NCBI GenBank assembly: GCA_007844125.1
Contig: CM017565.1
Location: forward strand, 12,514,618-12,578,617
From: Sinonovacula constricta
Taxonomy: Eukaryota > Mollusca > Bivalvia > Cardiida > Solecurtidae
DNA: 64,000 bases
Direction of reading: 5' to 3'
Numbering within the stretch: the stretch's first letter is position 1; each line of letters opens with the position of its first letter. A program made the translations under genes and the position numbers. The notes beneath the pieces were generated by a model, which was not told where the DNA came from, ran no database searches, and saw only the letters and a program-made list of their open reading frames with translations. Shown here piece after piece: positions 50,521-63,255 of the stretch.

Positions 50521-50926
50521 TATTGGCTAATGTCAGCGTCACGTGACCTTAAGCAGCATCCGCACGTGCTAGGTACTTAAACTTACGTTTCTTTCATTTA
50601 AAGTGTAGGGCGTTTGGAACCTGGTCGGTTGTTATAAAAAGTAATTGAAAAAGACATCGATGTTTAATTTCTTGTGTTAGAAAGTAGAACAAATATGGCC
50701 ATTAAATAATTTAATTTATTTTATGTCCAATTCTTACAAAGGGAGGTTAGTTGTGCAATCAAATAAACGAAAGTTATGATTGTCTTTCTTCTACAGGGGA
50801 GACTACTCTATTGTGAACTTGGGGTACATAAGCGACATAAAAATCGACTGTCGACACTATTTATATTTCCGTCAAATTCTTGTGAGGGTTACTCATTTCA
50901 AAATCATTCATTGTTAACTTTTCATA
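50521..50926 (+). promoter_or_regulatory. Probable CHMP1A promoter region with CLEAR E-box and CCAAT box
   Basis: Inverted CCAAT (ATTGG, 50522-50526), a perfect GTCACGTGAC palindrome (50538-50547) and a second CACGTG (50563-50568) lie 360-405 bp upstream of the CHMP1A start codon. GTCACGTGAC matches the CLEAR element bound by TFEB/MITF-family bHLH-Zip factors. The transcription start is not mapped. Confidence 0.5.
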
Positions 50927-53900
50927 ATGGACGGTAAGTGTTATGACGTTGGACAATTTATAATGTCAATTTGTGTTATTTTTTTCTGTTAAATATTCTT
51001 GTAAAACGGTTGCCAATTAAATCGTAGTCCTGATTGTGTGGTCTGCATCACTGTTTACATTAAGATCTGTGAAGTTCTGTAGGTGTCAGAGTGTAACTGG
51101 GTTGATAAAGTAGACTGATGTGCTTATTTCAAACTTATTCAGTCGAAATTTATTAGCAGTCGTGTGTTTAACAAGTATGGGGAACTCCTAGATTAGCCAT
51201 CTCCATGTCAATGGAGAATATTAGTGCAACACTTTGTTCCTTTTATATTTAGTTTCACTTTTACTGTTTCGGGATTGACTATGTATCAAAGTTCATAACA
51301 TCCTTGGTTGCTGCCCCAGAACAAAGTAATTTTAACTCAAACCAAAGCTCAGCACTTTGCCAGTCTAAAGACTATATAACGATATTAAAAAAAAAACTAT
51401 TGTTGCAATGTTTTGCCTGATGCCCAGATGTGTGCGTTTTGATGCTATTTTTCATGCAATGACCCAACATGTTTATGTTCAGTCAACAGAATAGAACTCT
51501 GTTGAGTCGTATAAATAGTTGATGGCATGATTTTAGGTATAAAAGTAACCATGTCTCCAATGAGTCAGCAGTTTTTTTTCTGTTAACCATAATAATTTAT
51601 ATTTCCATTGATATTAATAAGAAAGCATACAATTGTAGCCAGATGTCTTCAAACTTTTGTGCACACAAAGTCTTGGATAATAAAAACATGTAGGTGGCTG
51701 ATCCTGACTGATCAGACTAAATTAGAGGCATTATTGGTTCTAGGGATGTCAATGTACCTGACATTATGGACAAAAGTGTCTGAATTATATTTCTTGTTTG
51801 TACAAGGAATAAATATAAAACTTTAAGTACACCTATTTGATTAAGCAGAAGAAACTTTATGTATAAACATTTTCATTATGTAATGCTACAAGTATAAGTT
51901 ATTTTTTTATATGTTTTACACATTCTTAAAAAGTCTAATTATATTAAATTGAAAAGTAATGTTTGTTGCTTAAAAGTGTGTGTACAGTAACAAGAAAGGT
52001 AGGCAAATTTTACAAGTTTTTGTGATGGTTGACAAGTGTCAGCAATGAGATCTGCCACACATGAAACAATTCATGTTTAATATCACATTATTTTTCCATG
52101 GGCAAATTGTGTGGTACTAAGACACATTTCTGTTAATGTAAGGGCATTGACTTAAAACAGAACAAAAAGTTTAACTAAAATAATGTGTATTTATTTGACC
52201 TCTGATTCATTTAAAATTTGTAAATGGGGCAGCACATTTGTAAACATTGCATACAGTTGCTTGTTTGTTAAGATGACATAAACAAAATGATAACCTGAAA
52301 ATGATAAAAAGGATATATACAGTTTGTTTTTTAACAGTAGACACACTGTATTGGAGGAAAATGTTCTGAGCTTGAGAATTATGTAAAAAAATAAAAAATA
52401 TTTAAATTTATGATTGATGATGTTTTTAAGTAATGCATGTACATTAGTTGAGATTTGAAATATAATTTGTAGCAACTGAAAACATAATACCAGTATTCTT
52501 ATTAAAATGCTACTGAGTAACTAACTTTTGTTTAGGAAATGCTGTACAGAATCTCTACTGAATTTTATTGTTTGCTTGTATTAGCTTGAGTATAATGGTT
52601 GTGAACAGCCATAAAAATATGCCATACAGGCAATTATAACAATAGGAGTAAAATTTGTTAACATTTATAATTTGCCTTAAAGTGACTTGGTCTCAGTTTT
52701 GCCAAGGTATGTGACACGTAGAGCCACACTATCTGCTCTTCACGTTTTCAAATTATTGAGACAAAATCCAGCCAATCGGTTTTGTTTGATGCATATACAT
52801 GATGTAAAATACAGCATACACAGTTTGGAGATATACTAGGTTTCTAAACTTAATATAGTTAAAAAGTTATGAGTTTGTTTTTTAAAGTTAAAAATATATG
52901 ATTCTCCCAACCTAAAGACAATAAAATCTTTTGAAGAACAGCATATTAACATATAATCTAGTGATCAGAGGTAATAATTTATTCCAATTTTTCTGTGTTT
53001 AACAAAGTTTTACATTTATTTTAAGAAATTTTAAACAATTGTGGCCAAGTTGTAAAAAATATGGTATATGGAACTGAACTCGTACACTAAATGAAACACA
53101 TAAACTCACTTTAACACAACCTCAGCTTGATGAAAAAGAGGCCATGAAAAAGGAAGACCACATAAATATTTGCTTGTTCTCCAAATACAGATATTTAACC
53201 CAGCATTGTTTATAAAAGCACAAAGTCAACAATTTCATTTACTGGTGTAAGCTGAACGTCATGTAACCTGACTATGGGCTTGCCTTTGTAGACTGATTTA
53301 TGACTGGATTTAATGTTAACTCACTTTTTTTTCCAGATACACTATTCCAGTTGAAGGTAAGAACAGATTGATATCTTCCCGTTTGTTATATTTCTTTTTC
53401 TTATTTTATAAATTCTTATCATTGTCCAATTGTTTAGGCAGTATTTACTCTGTTAAATTTAAGTTTAGTAAGATAACAATTCATAAAACTCAAAACAACT
53501 TAACACAACTATGATTGATTAATATACCAGTAATTAATTGATTAAAAGTACACAGTATTCTATTCATCTAGAGACGATGTCCACTTGAAGTGAAAGAAGA
53601 TATAGTGCTGCTGTCACTGTGTGTGGCATGCTGTGAATACCTGGCATGATACCACACCCAGTCATATTAATCTGACCCAAAACTAAAGTGCATTTTATTA
53701 ATGGTTACTGGGCTTGTCTAAGTTATTTTTATTTCTGTTTAAGTTTACTACAAAGCAACTCGAGAGGTTGTCAGCCAAAGCAGAGAAAGAACAGAAAAAA
53801 GAGCAGGCCAAAGTGAAAAAGGTTTGTACACTCAGCCTGTTATTGTACTTGATATATAATTTTTTTACTTTATCATTTAATCACTAAAAAGCTCTTACCA

Positions 53901-56900
53901 ATTTTCATGTTATTGTTTCATACCATTGATATGTTAATCATTTCCAACATTGTTGACTTTGTAGCCTTTTAATCAGAATCACAAGTTTGTTTTGCCCACA
54001 TATAGTTCACTTAAATTCTGGAAAATGGTAAATAGTTGTTTTAATTTTAATAAAAGTCATTGTTTTTATATTTTGGTCATTTAAGTAGTTAAACTAACAG
54101 TCATTTATTCAGTATAACTCAACATTAAGTTAACTTTTGGGAAGCTAAAAAGTACCTGTTCTGTTGCGTGTGATAATGTCACATCTGCAGATTGTATGAC
54201 CAACTGCATGCCAGCAGTGTGAAGCAAGAGATACTGTAACTGATAACATTTACAAAGTAAACTGATTTAATGCTCGAAAATGCACATTTTTACCATTTTA
54301 TTGTGCAGAGACAATATTGGAGTGTATTTTCATTGAGAATATCATTCTTACTTGGAATATTTTGACTATTTCCCACAGTTAGTTTTCTAGGTGTCACAAT
54401 AATAAGCTAAGTAACTTGACACAAGGAGAGTGTTTTACTCTAATAATAAATCTTACACCCTTCTCGGTTGAATAAAGACATTAGCTGCTTGATGACTATC
54501 GCTTCTTAGACCCATCTTTGTAAATATTGGGCCTACAATGTTGTCATTTGGGTGTTTTCAGGTAAAATTTGGTAAAATTTGATGACTAAGTTTTTAATTG
54601 TACAATGCTGAGTATCATCTATTTGTGTGTTCCTGGAGCTGAATTTCTAGTGGTCTTCCATTAATTCTAACATTGCCTTATCCTAATTCTTGTGGCCAGA
54701 TAATTTTCCAGTACATGTAAGTTTATTATGTCTAACTGGTGTTTTGTGTGTCCTGAAGGCAATCCAGCAGAAGAACATTGAGGGTGCAAAGATCTATGCA
54801 GAGAATGCTATCCGGAAGAAAAACGAATCTCTCAACTACCTGAGGTTTGCAGCGCGGGTTGATGCTGTGTCGTCGAAAGTGCAGACAGCAGTTACTATGA
54901 AGTCTGTGAGTAGATTCAAACAGTTGCCTCTTACCACTTTCATTTAGGTCATTTACATTTATGTCATACATAAGTGCTGTGAAAAAGTTTGCACACTGAA
55001 TTAAATAGCAGAAGACTGCAAAGCAATCAGAGTACAGGAGAAAAGTCTTAGCAAACCAGCTTTTTACACAAATATAGGCTGTTATTGCTAAAAAATTACA
55101 AAAGTTACTGCTCTTTAATGAATGATGTTAACAATAGAATGATTTACTTGGCACAAGACCTATATGCGACCAAAAATTTAACTCTAAACTTTGGTCACAG
55201 TTATATCCACCCCACCACCATAAAAAAAACAACACAATACATTTGGCATAAAAATCAGAATTTTAAAACTGAACAATGTCACACTGTTGCATTAGACCAT
55301 GACTTCAATCATCATTTTTTAGTAAATGTTCTGTTTGATTAATGTCATCTTGTCACGTCAATTCTTGTTTGGTAACATTATGACAAAAAATAAAACAGAT
55401 TTTCAGAAAGTCACGAAAAACCTCAAGCAAAAATCTCGGGATCAGAAAATTGTTGAAATTTGTCAATGGAAACTACAAGAGAAGAAGGAAGTCTATGTAG
55501 CTAACTGATAGGAGCTAACTGTATGTTTGTTAACTTAACAACTACTTACTGAAATTTAAAATAACATGTGTTCTGATTAATTGTATTAAAACATTGTCAT
55601 TTGAATTTTACATCATTTACATGCTAGCCTGATTGATAGTGACTGACTTAATTGGACTAGATAATTACCCTAAAAATAACCTGACACATGTATTTATTGC
55701 TAGCTGGTCCTCATGTCCACAGCTGCATGCAGTACAAAACCGTGAATTTGTTAAAATGTTATGGGCATTTTACAAGGTTAACCAGATAGTAAATTGCTAT
55801 CCTGATACACATGTAATATCCGGATATCTTGTTAACGGTTAACATCCCCAGCAAATACTAAGTCTGGTTGCTTTCCATGTCGTGCCTGATTGATTTTACA
55901 TAACAGTGTTGTTTAATCTATGAATGCAGAACAGAAGTGTCAGGGAGTATTTATCATTTTCTCTGAAAAACCAAACTGATTGGACATTTTAATGTTTTCA
56001 AATTGTAAAACAAGTGTCAGTGATTCTTAAAGCATTACAAAATTTATCTCTGTCATTAGAAAAAAAAGCCACATTTTTCACCTTAATTCAATACCATTCA
56101 GCAATCTTTCTCAGTTACTGGTGGTTTCCTTGATGTTCAATTATTATTTTTTATTTTTTTTTTATGCATGATTTTTAGTCTATAATAGTTCATAACTTTA
56201 ATTTGATTCTTTGACTGCAACACCAAATATGTGTTTTCTTGTCTGTAGATAACAAAGAGTATTGGAGATGTTACTAAGGCCTTGGACAAAGCAATGAGTT
56301 CTATGGATTTACAAAAGGTGAGGACCTTGTTAAAGCACAAGATGCTCTTCTGATGTTATTTGAGAATGTATCCAAACATATAGTGTTTAAAGGGTGCACC
56401 TATGGCCAATCAGCCATGGGATAATAGTCCAACAGTTTCTCCTTGAGACCAGTTAAAGTCCCATGTGGCCATAGAATTGATAAAGTTAAGAAAAAGTGTA
56501 AAACTTATTTTAAAATACATAAGAAACATGGCATATAAAAATATGTATATGGACCCCAAGACATGTACTTGTTCTGCTCAATAAGTCCTATGTTTTGTTG
56601 TAGGTGGAACAAATAATGGAGAAATTTGAGAAGCAGTTTGAGGACCTGGATGTGAGAACTTCAGTAAGTGATCTTGACTTAAACTGTCATATGTTGTCAC
56701 AAAAGATGTTTTGCTATTGAAAGTTTTCAGTAAAGTGGAAGCCTATGTTTATCCTTTAAGAATGTCAATGTTTAAGTTATTTTAAATAACTTAAGTAAAG
56801 TCCATTGCCAAAGAAGACACTGATATGTATTGTCCTTGCAGGTTCATATATTGAATATGATCATTCAATAATTAGAGCTATGAAAAAATCACCTTTGGTA

Positions 56901-58855
56901 TTTTATCAGCTATAGTTGGGTTTTTTTGCATTTTAAATTAAAAAGAAGACATACGAAGGAATTACACATAATACTGTAAACCTTTATTGCTGATGTTGAT
57001 CTTTAAAGGATTGCATTAAAATATTTGTTCCAGGAGGCAAAACTGCTGCTATGTGTGTTATAATATGCTCAACATGTACTGTCACAGTAAAGGATGATTG
57101 ATATATGCTTTAAGGAAACACTTTTTCAGAATGAACAATTGTAGGTGGTATGTTTAACTAGAAACAATCAATGTACAGTACAGGCAATCACATTAATAGC
57201 AGCTAAATATTTGTTAAAGGAACATGGTTTCAAAGATGCTAAGGTTGTAAGCTGGATCCTAGACATAATAAGGTGAAACCATTACAGTGTACATGTGACC
57301 TCTCCCCCTTTTTAGAGGGAGACTCCCTCTTTTAACGTTCAAAGTTATTTGAAAATGAGGGTTGTTTTGCACATTTTCAGAAATCTCCCTCTTGAAAATC
57401 TTGGAACCAGATCACTTCTTTATTTATCTGAAAATAACAATTCTCTCACTTAGCATGTGAAACTCTCCCACTTTGGCCTCAAAAATGTTCATATGTATGA
57501 TTATTACATCTTTAAAAACACAAAACCATTCACTATTGTATGACATCATGTCTTTCCAGACCCTGGAGAGTGCAATGGGCACTGCCACTACACTGTCTAC
57601 CCCTCAGGATCAGGTGGAGGCACTGATCCACCAGGTGGCGGAAGAGAATGGGCTTGAGATGATCGACCAGCTCGCAGATCTCAACAACCCCAGCACCTCT
57701 GTCAAGTCACGGGAGTCCACCGAGGAAAGGCGGGAGGATGACCTCACCAGGAGGTGGGTACACATTGTGTCTGGAAGCTAGAATCAGAATTACTGTATTG
57801 GCTCCTTGTTTAATGTAAAATACCTCAGAGAGTTACTGTTTTAATTTTTCTTTAGCTTTACCTTTTCCTTACACTTTTTAAATGGACTTTGGTTTAAAAG
57901 ATTACATTAGAAACATTTGTCATGAAATTTAACAGCTGAAAATGTAATAGCTTCTGAAAAATGAAGAAATAGGTCAGCAATGTAAAAGCATAAGAAATGC
58001 TTGGTTTGGTACACTTTTAACCTTGGCCTTGTAGAATGGCTGTTTAAAGTTACTGAGTCTTTGTAGTTGTTTTATATAATTCTAGAATATGTATTGTAGT
58101 TAAAGAATACATTTCTACCGGAAGTGAGTAACTGTGTAAGAGGGGTTAGTATAACTTTAAATCTTGCATAAGTCACTTCTCTATCAGTCTGAAGGCCCTG
58201 TGTTCAAATATAGGCAGAGACAAACAAGTTGTAAAACATTGCAGTGGTCAAGTCCCTTGCTTACACAAGCACAAATAAAGGTAACTCCACAGCAACAAGA
58301 GACTTAATGTCATATCTTCCAACTTACATGCAGAGTGCTAGTGGTTTTACCCAGAGAAGTGACTGTTTTCCCTCCTCCATAATAACTGGATGTTGCTGCA
58401 ATGAACTTCATTCTGTTGCAGCAATATTTTTCTTTAAACAAAATGACAGAAGGTGGTTTCTTAAACTTGACAGTTGGATACATATCACAGCAGCCACCTT
58501 TGTTTCACTTTGATCTGCTTTATTCAGGTTTTGCGTTGGTCTGCAAGTTTCAGTTATAAGTTTAGACTTTTTACTCTCAAATGCAGGGTACATCTAGATG
58601 TCTACTGCTATTTAGGACTGATAATGACATTCCAATGAATGTACATACATGTATACAGTATTCCCTAAGTATAAACTGCTATAAAATAGACTTTTTTATG
58701 TGAGGTCTTTCAGCTGTCATATTTCATCTGTTGTTCCATCCTCAGTATTCATCTTATTAAACAAAATACCAATTTACCAGATCCATATTTACAATAAATT
58801 TGTATGTTATCAATTTTATGTTGCTTTTTCCAGGTTACAAGCGCTGAGAAACTAA
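50927..58855 (+). CDS. CHMP1A: Charged multivesicular body protein 1a (ESCRT-III), complete, 8 coding exons
   Basis: Exons: 50927-50933, 53337-53356, 53744-53821, 54759-54905, 56249-56317, 56604-56663, 57560-57753, 58834-58855; 597 nt, 198 residues, all GT-AG. It opens [20 protein letters not shown], typical of CHMP1A rather than CHMP1B. The N-terminal half is basic (Snf7-fold helices 1-2, including [17 protein letters not shown] and [15 protein letters not shown]); the C-terminal half is acidic and ends in a MIM1 motif, DDLTRRLQALRN, which binds MIT domains of VPS4 and spastin. The protein polymerises on endosomal, midbody and nuclear membranes to drive scission. The human protein is 196 residues. 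Exon 1 has only 7 coding nt, exon 2 is 20 nt and exon 8 has 22 coding nt. A poly(A) signal lies at 59288-59293. Confidence 0.97.
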
Positions 58856-59310
58856 CATCTCCCAGAGCCCAGGACTGTGATTCCCTTGTATATAGCTATC
58901 TTTGTAAATATGTATTATATATATGTATTTACTCCTTGTACTTGTATAAACCATTTATAATTGTTAGAATTAGTTGTTTTTTATGCAGGTCAGATAATTG
59001 TTCGATAATTGTTAAGTTTCTTCTCATTTTGATGGCTATTTTTTTTCTTTGAGACATGAACGAGACATGAACATTTTTCAGCACAATAACAGAAGTAATT
59101 GTATCAATTGATTCTTTTGTATTTGAATTTTTATTTATAAATGCCAAACTTGTAATGATTAAGAGTGTAGTACTAACCTGTTTTTTCTTTCAGTTAATAC
59201 TTTATATCAGTTATACATATCTAAATTAGTTGAGTAGGATATTCCATTTATGGTAACTTGTGACATTCATGTCCTTTTTTTGGTAATAATAAAATGGTGA
59301 AAAAGTTATT
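58856..59310 (+). other. CHMP1A: CHMP1A 3' UTR
   Basis: AT-rich sequence from the stop codon to just past AATAAA at 59288-59293; the boundary is inferred from that hexamer. Confidence 0.5.
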
Positions 59311-61303
59311 TAGCCCTACGATTCTGTCTCTGTACAATGCTTGTAAGTCATCACTGTATGGTGAAGCATCAATGAGCAAGACTTTCACATGAATCCAAGT
59401 TTATTTTCATATCTTTTTTTGCTTATCAACCATACTAAATAAATTGAATATGTATGATTTTTGTAGAACACAAATTTTTGAAAAATGTATAAGAGGAGTA
59501 TAGTGTTCTGAATGCATGGTTCTATATACATGTAAGGTTTTAAGTCAGGGTAGAATGAGCCCCAGAAAAAAACCCAGAAGAGAATGAATTCTTGTGAGGC
59601 TGGACTTTCTTTCTTCTGACCACTACACTTTTATTTAAGAAATTGTGTGAAATTTGTTATGGCATGGTTATCAGTGAGAATTTCATTTTTTTTGTATTGT
59701 TATATTGCTTTATTTTAAAACATAAAAAATTATTCACATTAGTTTTGAGATAACTTATTTATATCAAAATCAGTAAGAACTTATCAACGATGATCCATTT
59801 GATGTATAATTTAAGGTCAATGTCAGGATTTAATTATAATTCTTTTGATTCAGTTTTAAAAGTTGTGACACTTTGGTTATTTAGAATAGAAAGAAAACAT
59901 ATTTTGACAATATGGGCCTATCAATAACAGTCAGTATGTGCAAGACACTGTTATCTGATGTTGTATTACCTTTAATTAGTTAATTCATGCATTATTGTAT
60001 TGTAGCCATAAAGTTCAACTGTTGGTTATTGTCACTTAGCTGATCAATCAATCGTCACATTAACTGTACCTGAATCATCACTATACCATTTGATAAATGA
60101 ACGACTTTTTGTTTTACATAAGTTTTTCATTTCTACCTTCTTACATATCATTTGTCTCCTTCATGTGTTGTGTTTAAAATGTCTGCTAATGAAAGTTATA
60201 AAAGTAAAGAAATACATGATATATGAGTTTTACCAATGGATAAGTAATCTGATCAGCAACAAGTCTTAACTAATAAAGCTACTCTGTGCTATGCATTGAC
60301 AATTATTCACCTATTAATATATAATATTTATTGCTTTTGTCTTATTCCATTCAAAAAGTGTGTTAACTTTAGGTAGAAAAGAGTAAATATTAAATATATC
60401 AAGTCTTCCTTATCTATTTTTATGTTCACCATAAGAATAAATCAAGTTTGACAACATTTTTTTTTAGTTCTAAGTGTTTTCATAAACAATGCTGTATAGA
60501 GAATTGCTATTCATGCATTTTATATAAGATTTTATATTTATACCAAAACAAATTCTGACAATCTTGCTATTTAACAGTAGAAATGTTTAAGGCCAGCCAT
60601 CAATAGCAAGTTCATCTTTAACGAACACAGACACAACACAAGAAAAGTAATTTTAATAGCAAGTATATCATAAAATACACAATGATAAAAAAAAAGAAGT
60701 TTTTTTATGATAAAGTGATTTTTGCATATTGATTATTCCCTTACAAATCATGACAAAAGATCATTGTAAAGTGTGGAGGCATTTTTTGTCATATTTACTG
60801 CAAACACCTCTCGCATGCTAAGCCATGGGCCGGCCCCACCTGTCTTTAAATTTGTAGAATGGAATTAACCTGTTCTAAAATGAAAGCTGATGTAAACTGA
60901 TTTATTCCATACATATATCTTGAATTAAGTTAAAGTCAGAATATACATTTCAATGTGTTCAAGTCAACTTGTATCCAATTTAGGAGTAAAATCTGAGAAT
61001 GTTAAACAAATTTAAATAACATAAGGACAACTAACATATTGCAATGAAGGAGGATGAGGGCAGCAATACATGATAATGTAAAAAAAAATGAGGACAGCAA
61101 ACCTTGCATTTCATTCAGATAACATTTATATTTCCACTTTTGTGTGTTTGAAACACTGAAAATCCCCTGGTCTCTACTGAAATTTGGCAGCATAAATTAG
61201 CACCACCACACAACCAAGCTCAACAAATACCGCTCTTATCCTACTACTGTTAACACCAACCAAGTCTCAGCATAACAGTTGTCTAATACAACACTGTGGG
61301 CTG
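59311..61303. other. Spacer between convergent CHMP1A and MRPS17
   Basis: No exon supported. Minus-strand AATAAA at 60906-60901 could end the MRPS17 transcript about 400 nt past its stop. Confidence 0.5.
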
Positions 61304-61579
61304 CTACAACTCTGTCTCAACAACAGTCTTTTTGGTCATCACTTCCACGTTCCGTTGCCCTGACTCCTCCTCTCGCGCAGCCTCGTCTATATACTCCGTC
61401 CCGCGACATTTGCGTCCAGTCACTGGGTCCACGATGTTCCCTACAGCAAACATGATAGAGTCTACCTTGGCATACACATCCTTCTTGTAGCGTTCTTGCA
61501 GGTTCTTCATCACTATGATGTCCCCTGGCTTAGCTCCAACTGGATCCAAACACCATCTGTCTTTCTTGTGTGGAAAGTA
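61304..61579 (-). CDS. MRPS17: Small ribosomal subunit protein uS17m, terminal exon (partial)
   Basis: After a TTTCAG acceptor the exon reads YFPHKKDRWCLDPVGAKPGD and continues 91 codons to TAG at 61306-61304. It matches the C-terminal part of mitochondrial S17: the lysine-rich turn before KPGDIIVMKNL and the segment FAVGNIVDPVTGRKCRGTEY are diagnostic. The protein has the S17 OB-fold and binds 12S rRNA in the mitoribosomal small subunit. The C-terminal tail (DEAAREEESG...TVVETEL) is family-variable. Upstream exons coding for the N-terminal beta strands were not found in 61580-64000 and probably lie beyond the window. Convergent with CHMP1A. Confidence 0.88.
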   Translation of the reverse strand, partial: YFPHKKDRWCLDPVGAKPGDIIVMKNLQERYKKDVYAKVDSIMFAVGNIVDPVTGRKCRGTEYIDEAAREEESGQRNVEVMTKKTVVETEL

Positions 61580-61659
61580 CTGAAATGATTAGACAGACAA
61601 AGGTAAGGTCCTCTGAATCTTCGAAATGTTTAGAACAACAATATTTGATTGATTAAATT

Positions 61660-62461
61660 TAGGGATGTCAAGGGATATCTGTTCGAATCAGCGGATATCC
61701 AAATCAACTTTGGTATTCGGATATTTGCTTAAAAATGTAAAATTGTACACATTTAATTAAATGTTTTGGCCATTTTGCTAAGTTATCTTTCTGTTGTCGT
61801 GTCAGTGTGCATTCGCGCATACGCAGGTGTAACGATTATCGACAGGTGTTGACACACAGTATCGTATATTTGGCTTCACAGTTTTAGAAATGTGCTAAAG
61901 CATGTTGGTATGTATAATAACATGCTAATTAACCGCCAACGTTTGAAGCTTCTACTGATCCATTTTGTTTAGCGATTACTAGCTTAAATTTTGTTGATGA
62001 ACTTCGCAGTATTAGAAATGTGCTAAAGCTTATATAAAATAATATGCTGATTAACAGCCATTGTTTGAAGCTATTACTTATCCATTTTGATTAAGGATTA
62101 TTATCTTTAGTTCGGCTTTATTAAGAAGAGATATCGCTACAATTATGTAGACAATTAACAGGTTTGTCCGCAATGTACGCATGTTTTCTTTGATCAGATA
62201 TATGTTTGATTTATTCAATTTATTGCGAATTAAAATTACCAAATGTTTTTTATTGTTTGTATTTCATTCATTATTAAAATGATGAATTGCCTATGCCTAT
62301 GGAAATGATGATTTAATTATTTCCTTTGAAATGTCAATTTAATTATGTCAATGGAAACGTTAGTAACCCGGCACACATCCGACTGCAACATCAGAATTAA
62401 CTAAGATTTATATCCGGATATCCGTTCGGATCATTCGTATTAGTATCCTTTGACATCCCTA
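61660..62461. mobile_element. hAT-like MITE with TAGGGATGTCAA ends
   Basis: An 802-bp non-coding element starting TAGGGATGTCAAGGGATA and ending in its inverse with one mismatch. The flanks ATTAAATT (61652-61659) and ATTAAAAT (62462-62469) agree at 7 of 8 positions, consistent with an 8-bp hAT-type target duplication. GGATATCCG-type subterminal motifs are also inverted. It lies in the MRPS17 intron. Confidence 0.8.
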
Positions 62462-62696
62462 ATTAAAATACACACACACAGATTGGTGGGTACGTTTTAG
62501 GACTCAAATGGCACCAAAATCGTTATGGAGATGTTGGGGGGTTTCAGTTAAGTAAGACCATACTGCAGACATCTTCATAATAGTCTCAGAACTGATACCA
62601 TATTACGTTTTCATAGTACTTCACTCCATTTGACATTGGGTATTGAGTTACGAGGGTCAGAACTACCTCCACAAAATAGAATATAAGTTGAGACTT

Positions 62697-63177
62697 ATAG
62701 TTTCCATGTGATGTAAGGGGCACTGATAAGACAGTTAACGGCAGCCATCTTTGATGGCAGAAGCTAATGCAGGCCGAAATCTGAAAATATGTGCTGTATT
62801 GAACTTACCACTGTGTTTTTATTTTTCAGTCTATTTTACTGAATTTTTTAGCAAATTTAACAGCTTTTATGTCTATTATGAGGTAATTTTAATATCAAAA
62901 GTATATTTTGATAGTTTAAAAGGTAGAAAAAATACAACCAAAAAGGATACACTTTTCATTTTGTTTAAGTAAGGATAAGCTAATCATTTTATTTATTGCT
63001 GTGTACTAATTCTTTGTGCATTCATCAATTTAAAAAAATATAGTATTCTAAAAATATGAATTGTAAGATTTTTCCAATGGTGTTTAGCTTTTAATTTTTG
63101 GACCATAAATGAAGAAATGACAAGAAAATAAAATTTACGCTTTCATACAATTCATCTGAAAAACCCTTGAAGTTGCC
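62697..63177. mobile_element. MITE, ATAGTTTCC family, copy 3 (right end lost)
   Basis: Starts ATAGTTTCCATGTGATGTAA and follows copy 1 almost throughout, ending at CCCTTGAAGTTGCC. There it breaks into unrelated sequence without the right inverted repeat. Confidence 0.8.
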
Positions 63178-63179
63178 AG

Positions 63180-63255
63180 AATGCTGGACAACTCGCGCCA
63201 AACCAACTCGCGCCAGGTAAAACTCGCTCCAATATTGGTCAACTCGTGCCACATA
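63180..63255. repeat. Short degenerate CAACTCGCGCCA repeat
   Basis: Four imperfect copies of AACTCGCGCCA-like words in 75 bp, directly at the broken end of MITE copy 3. Confidence 0.6.
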
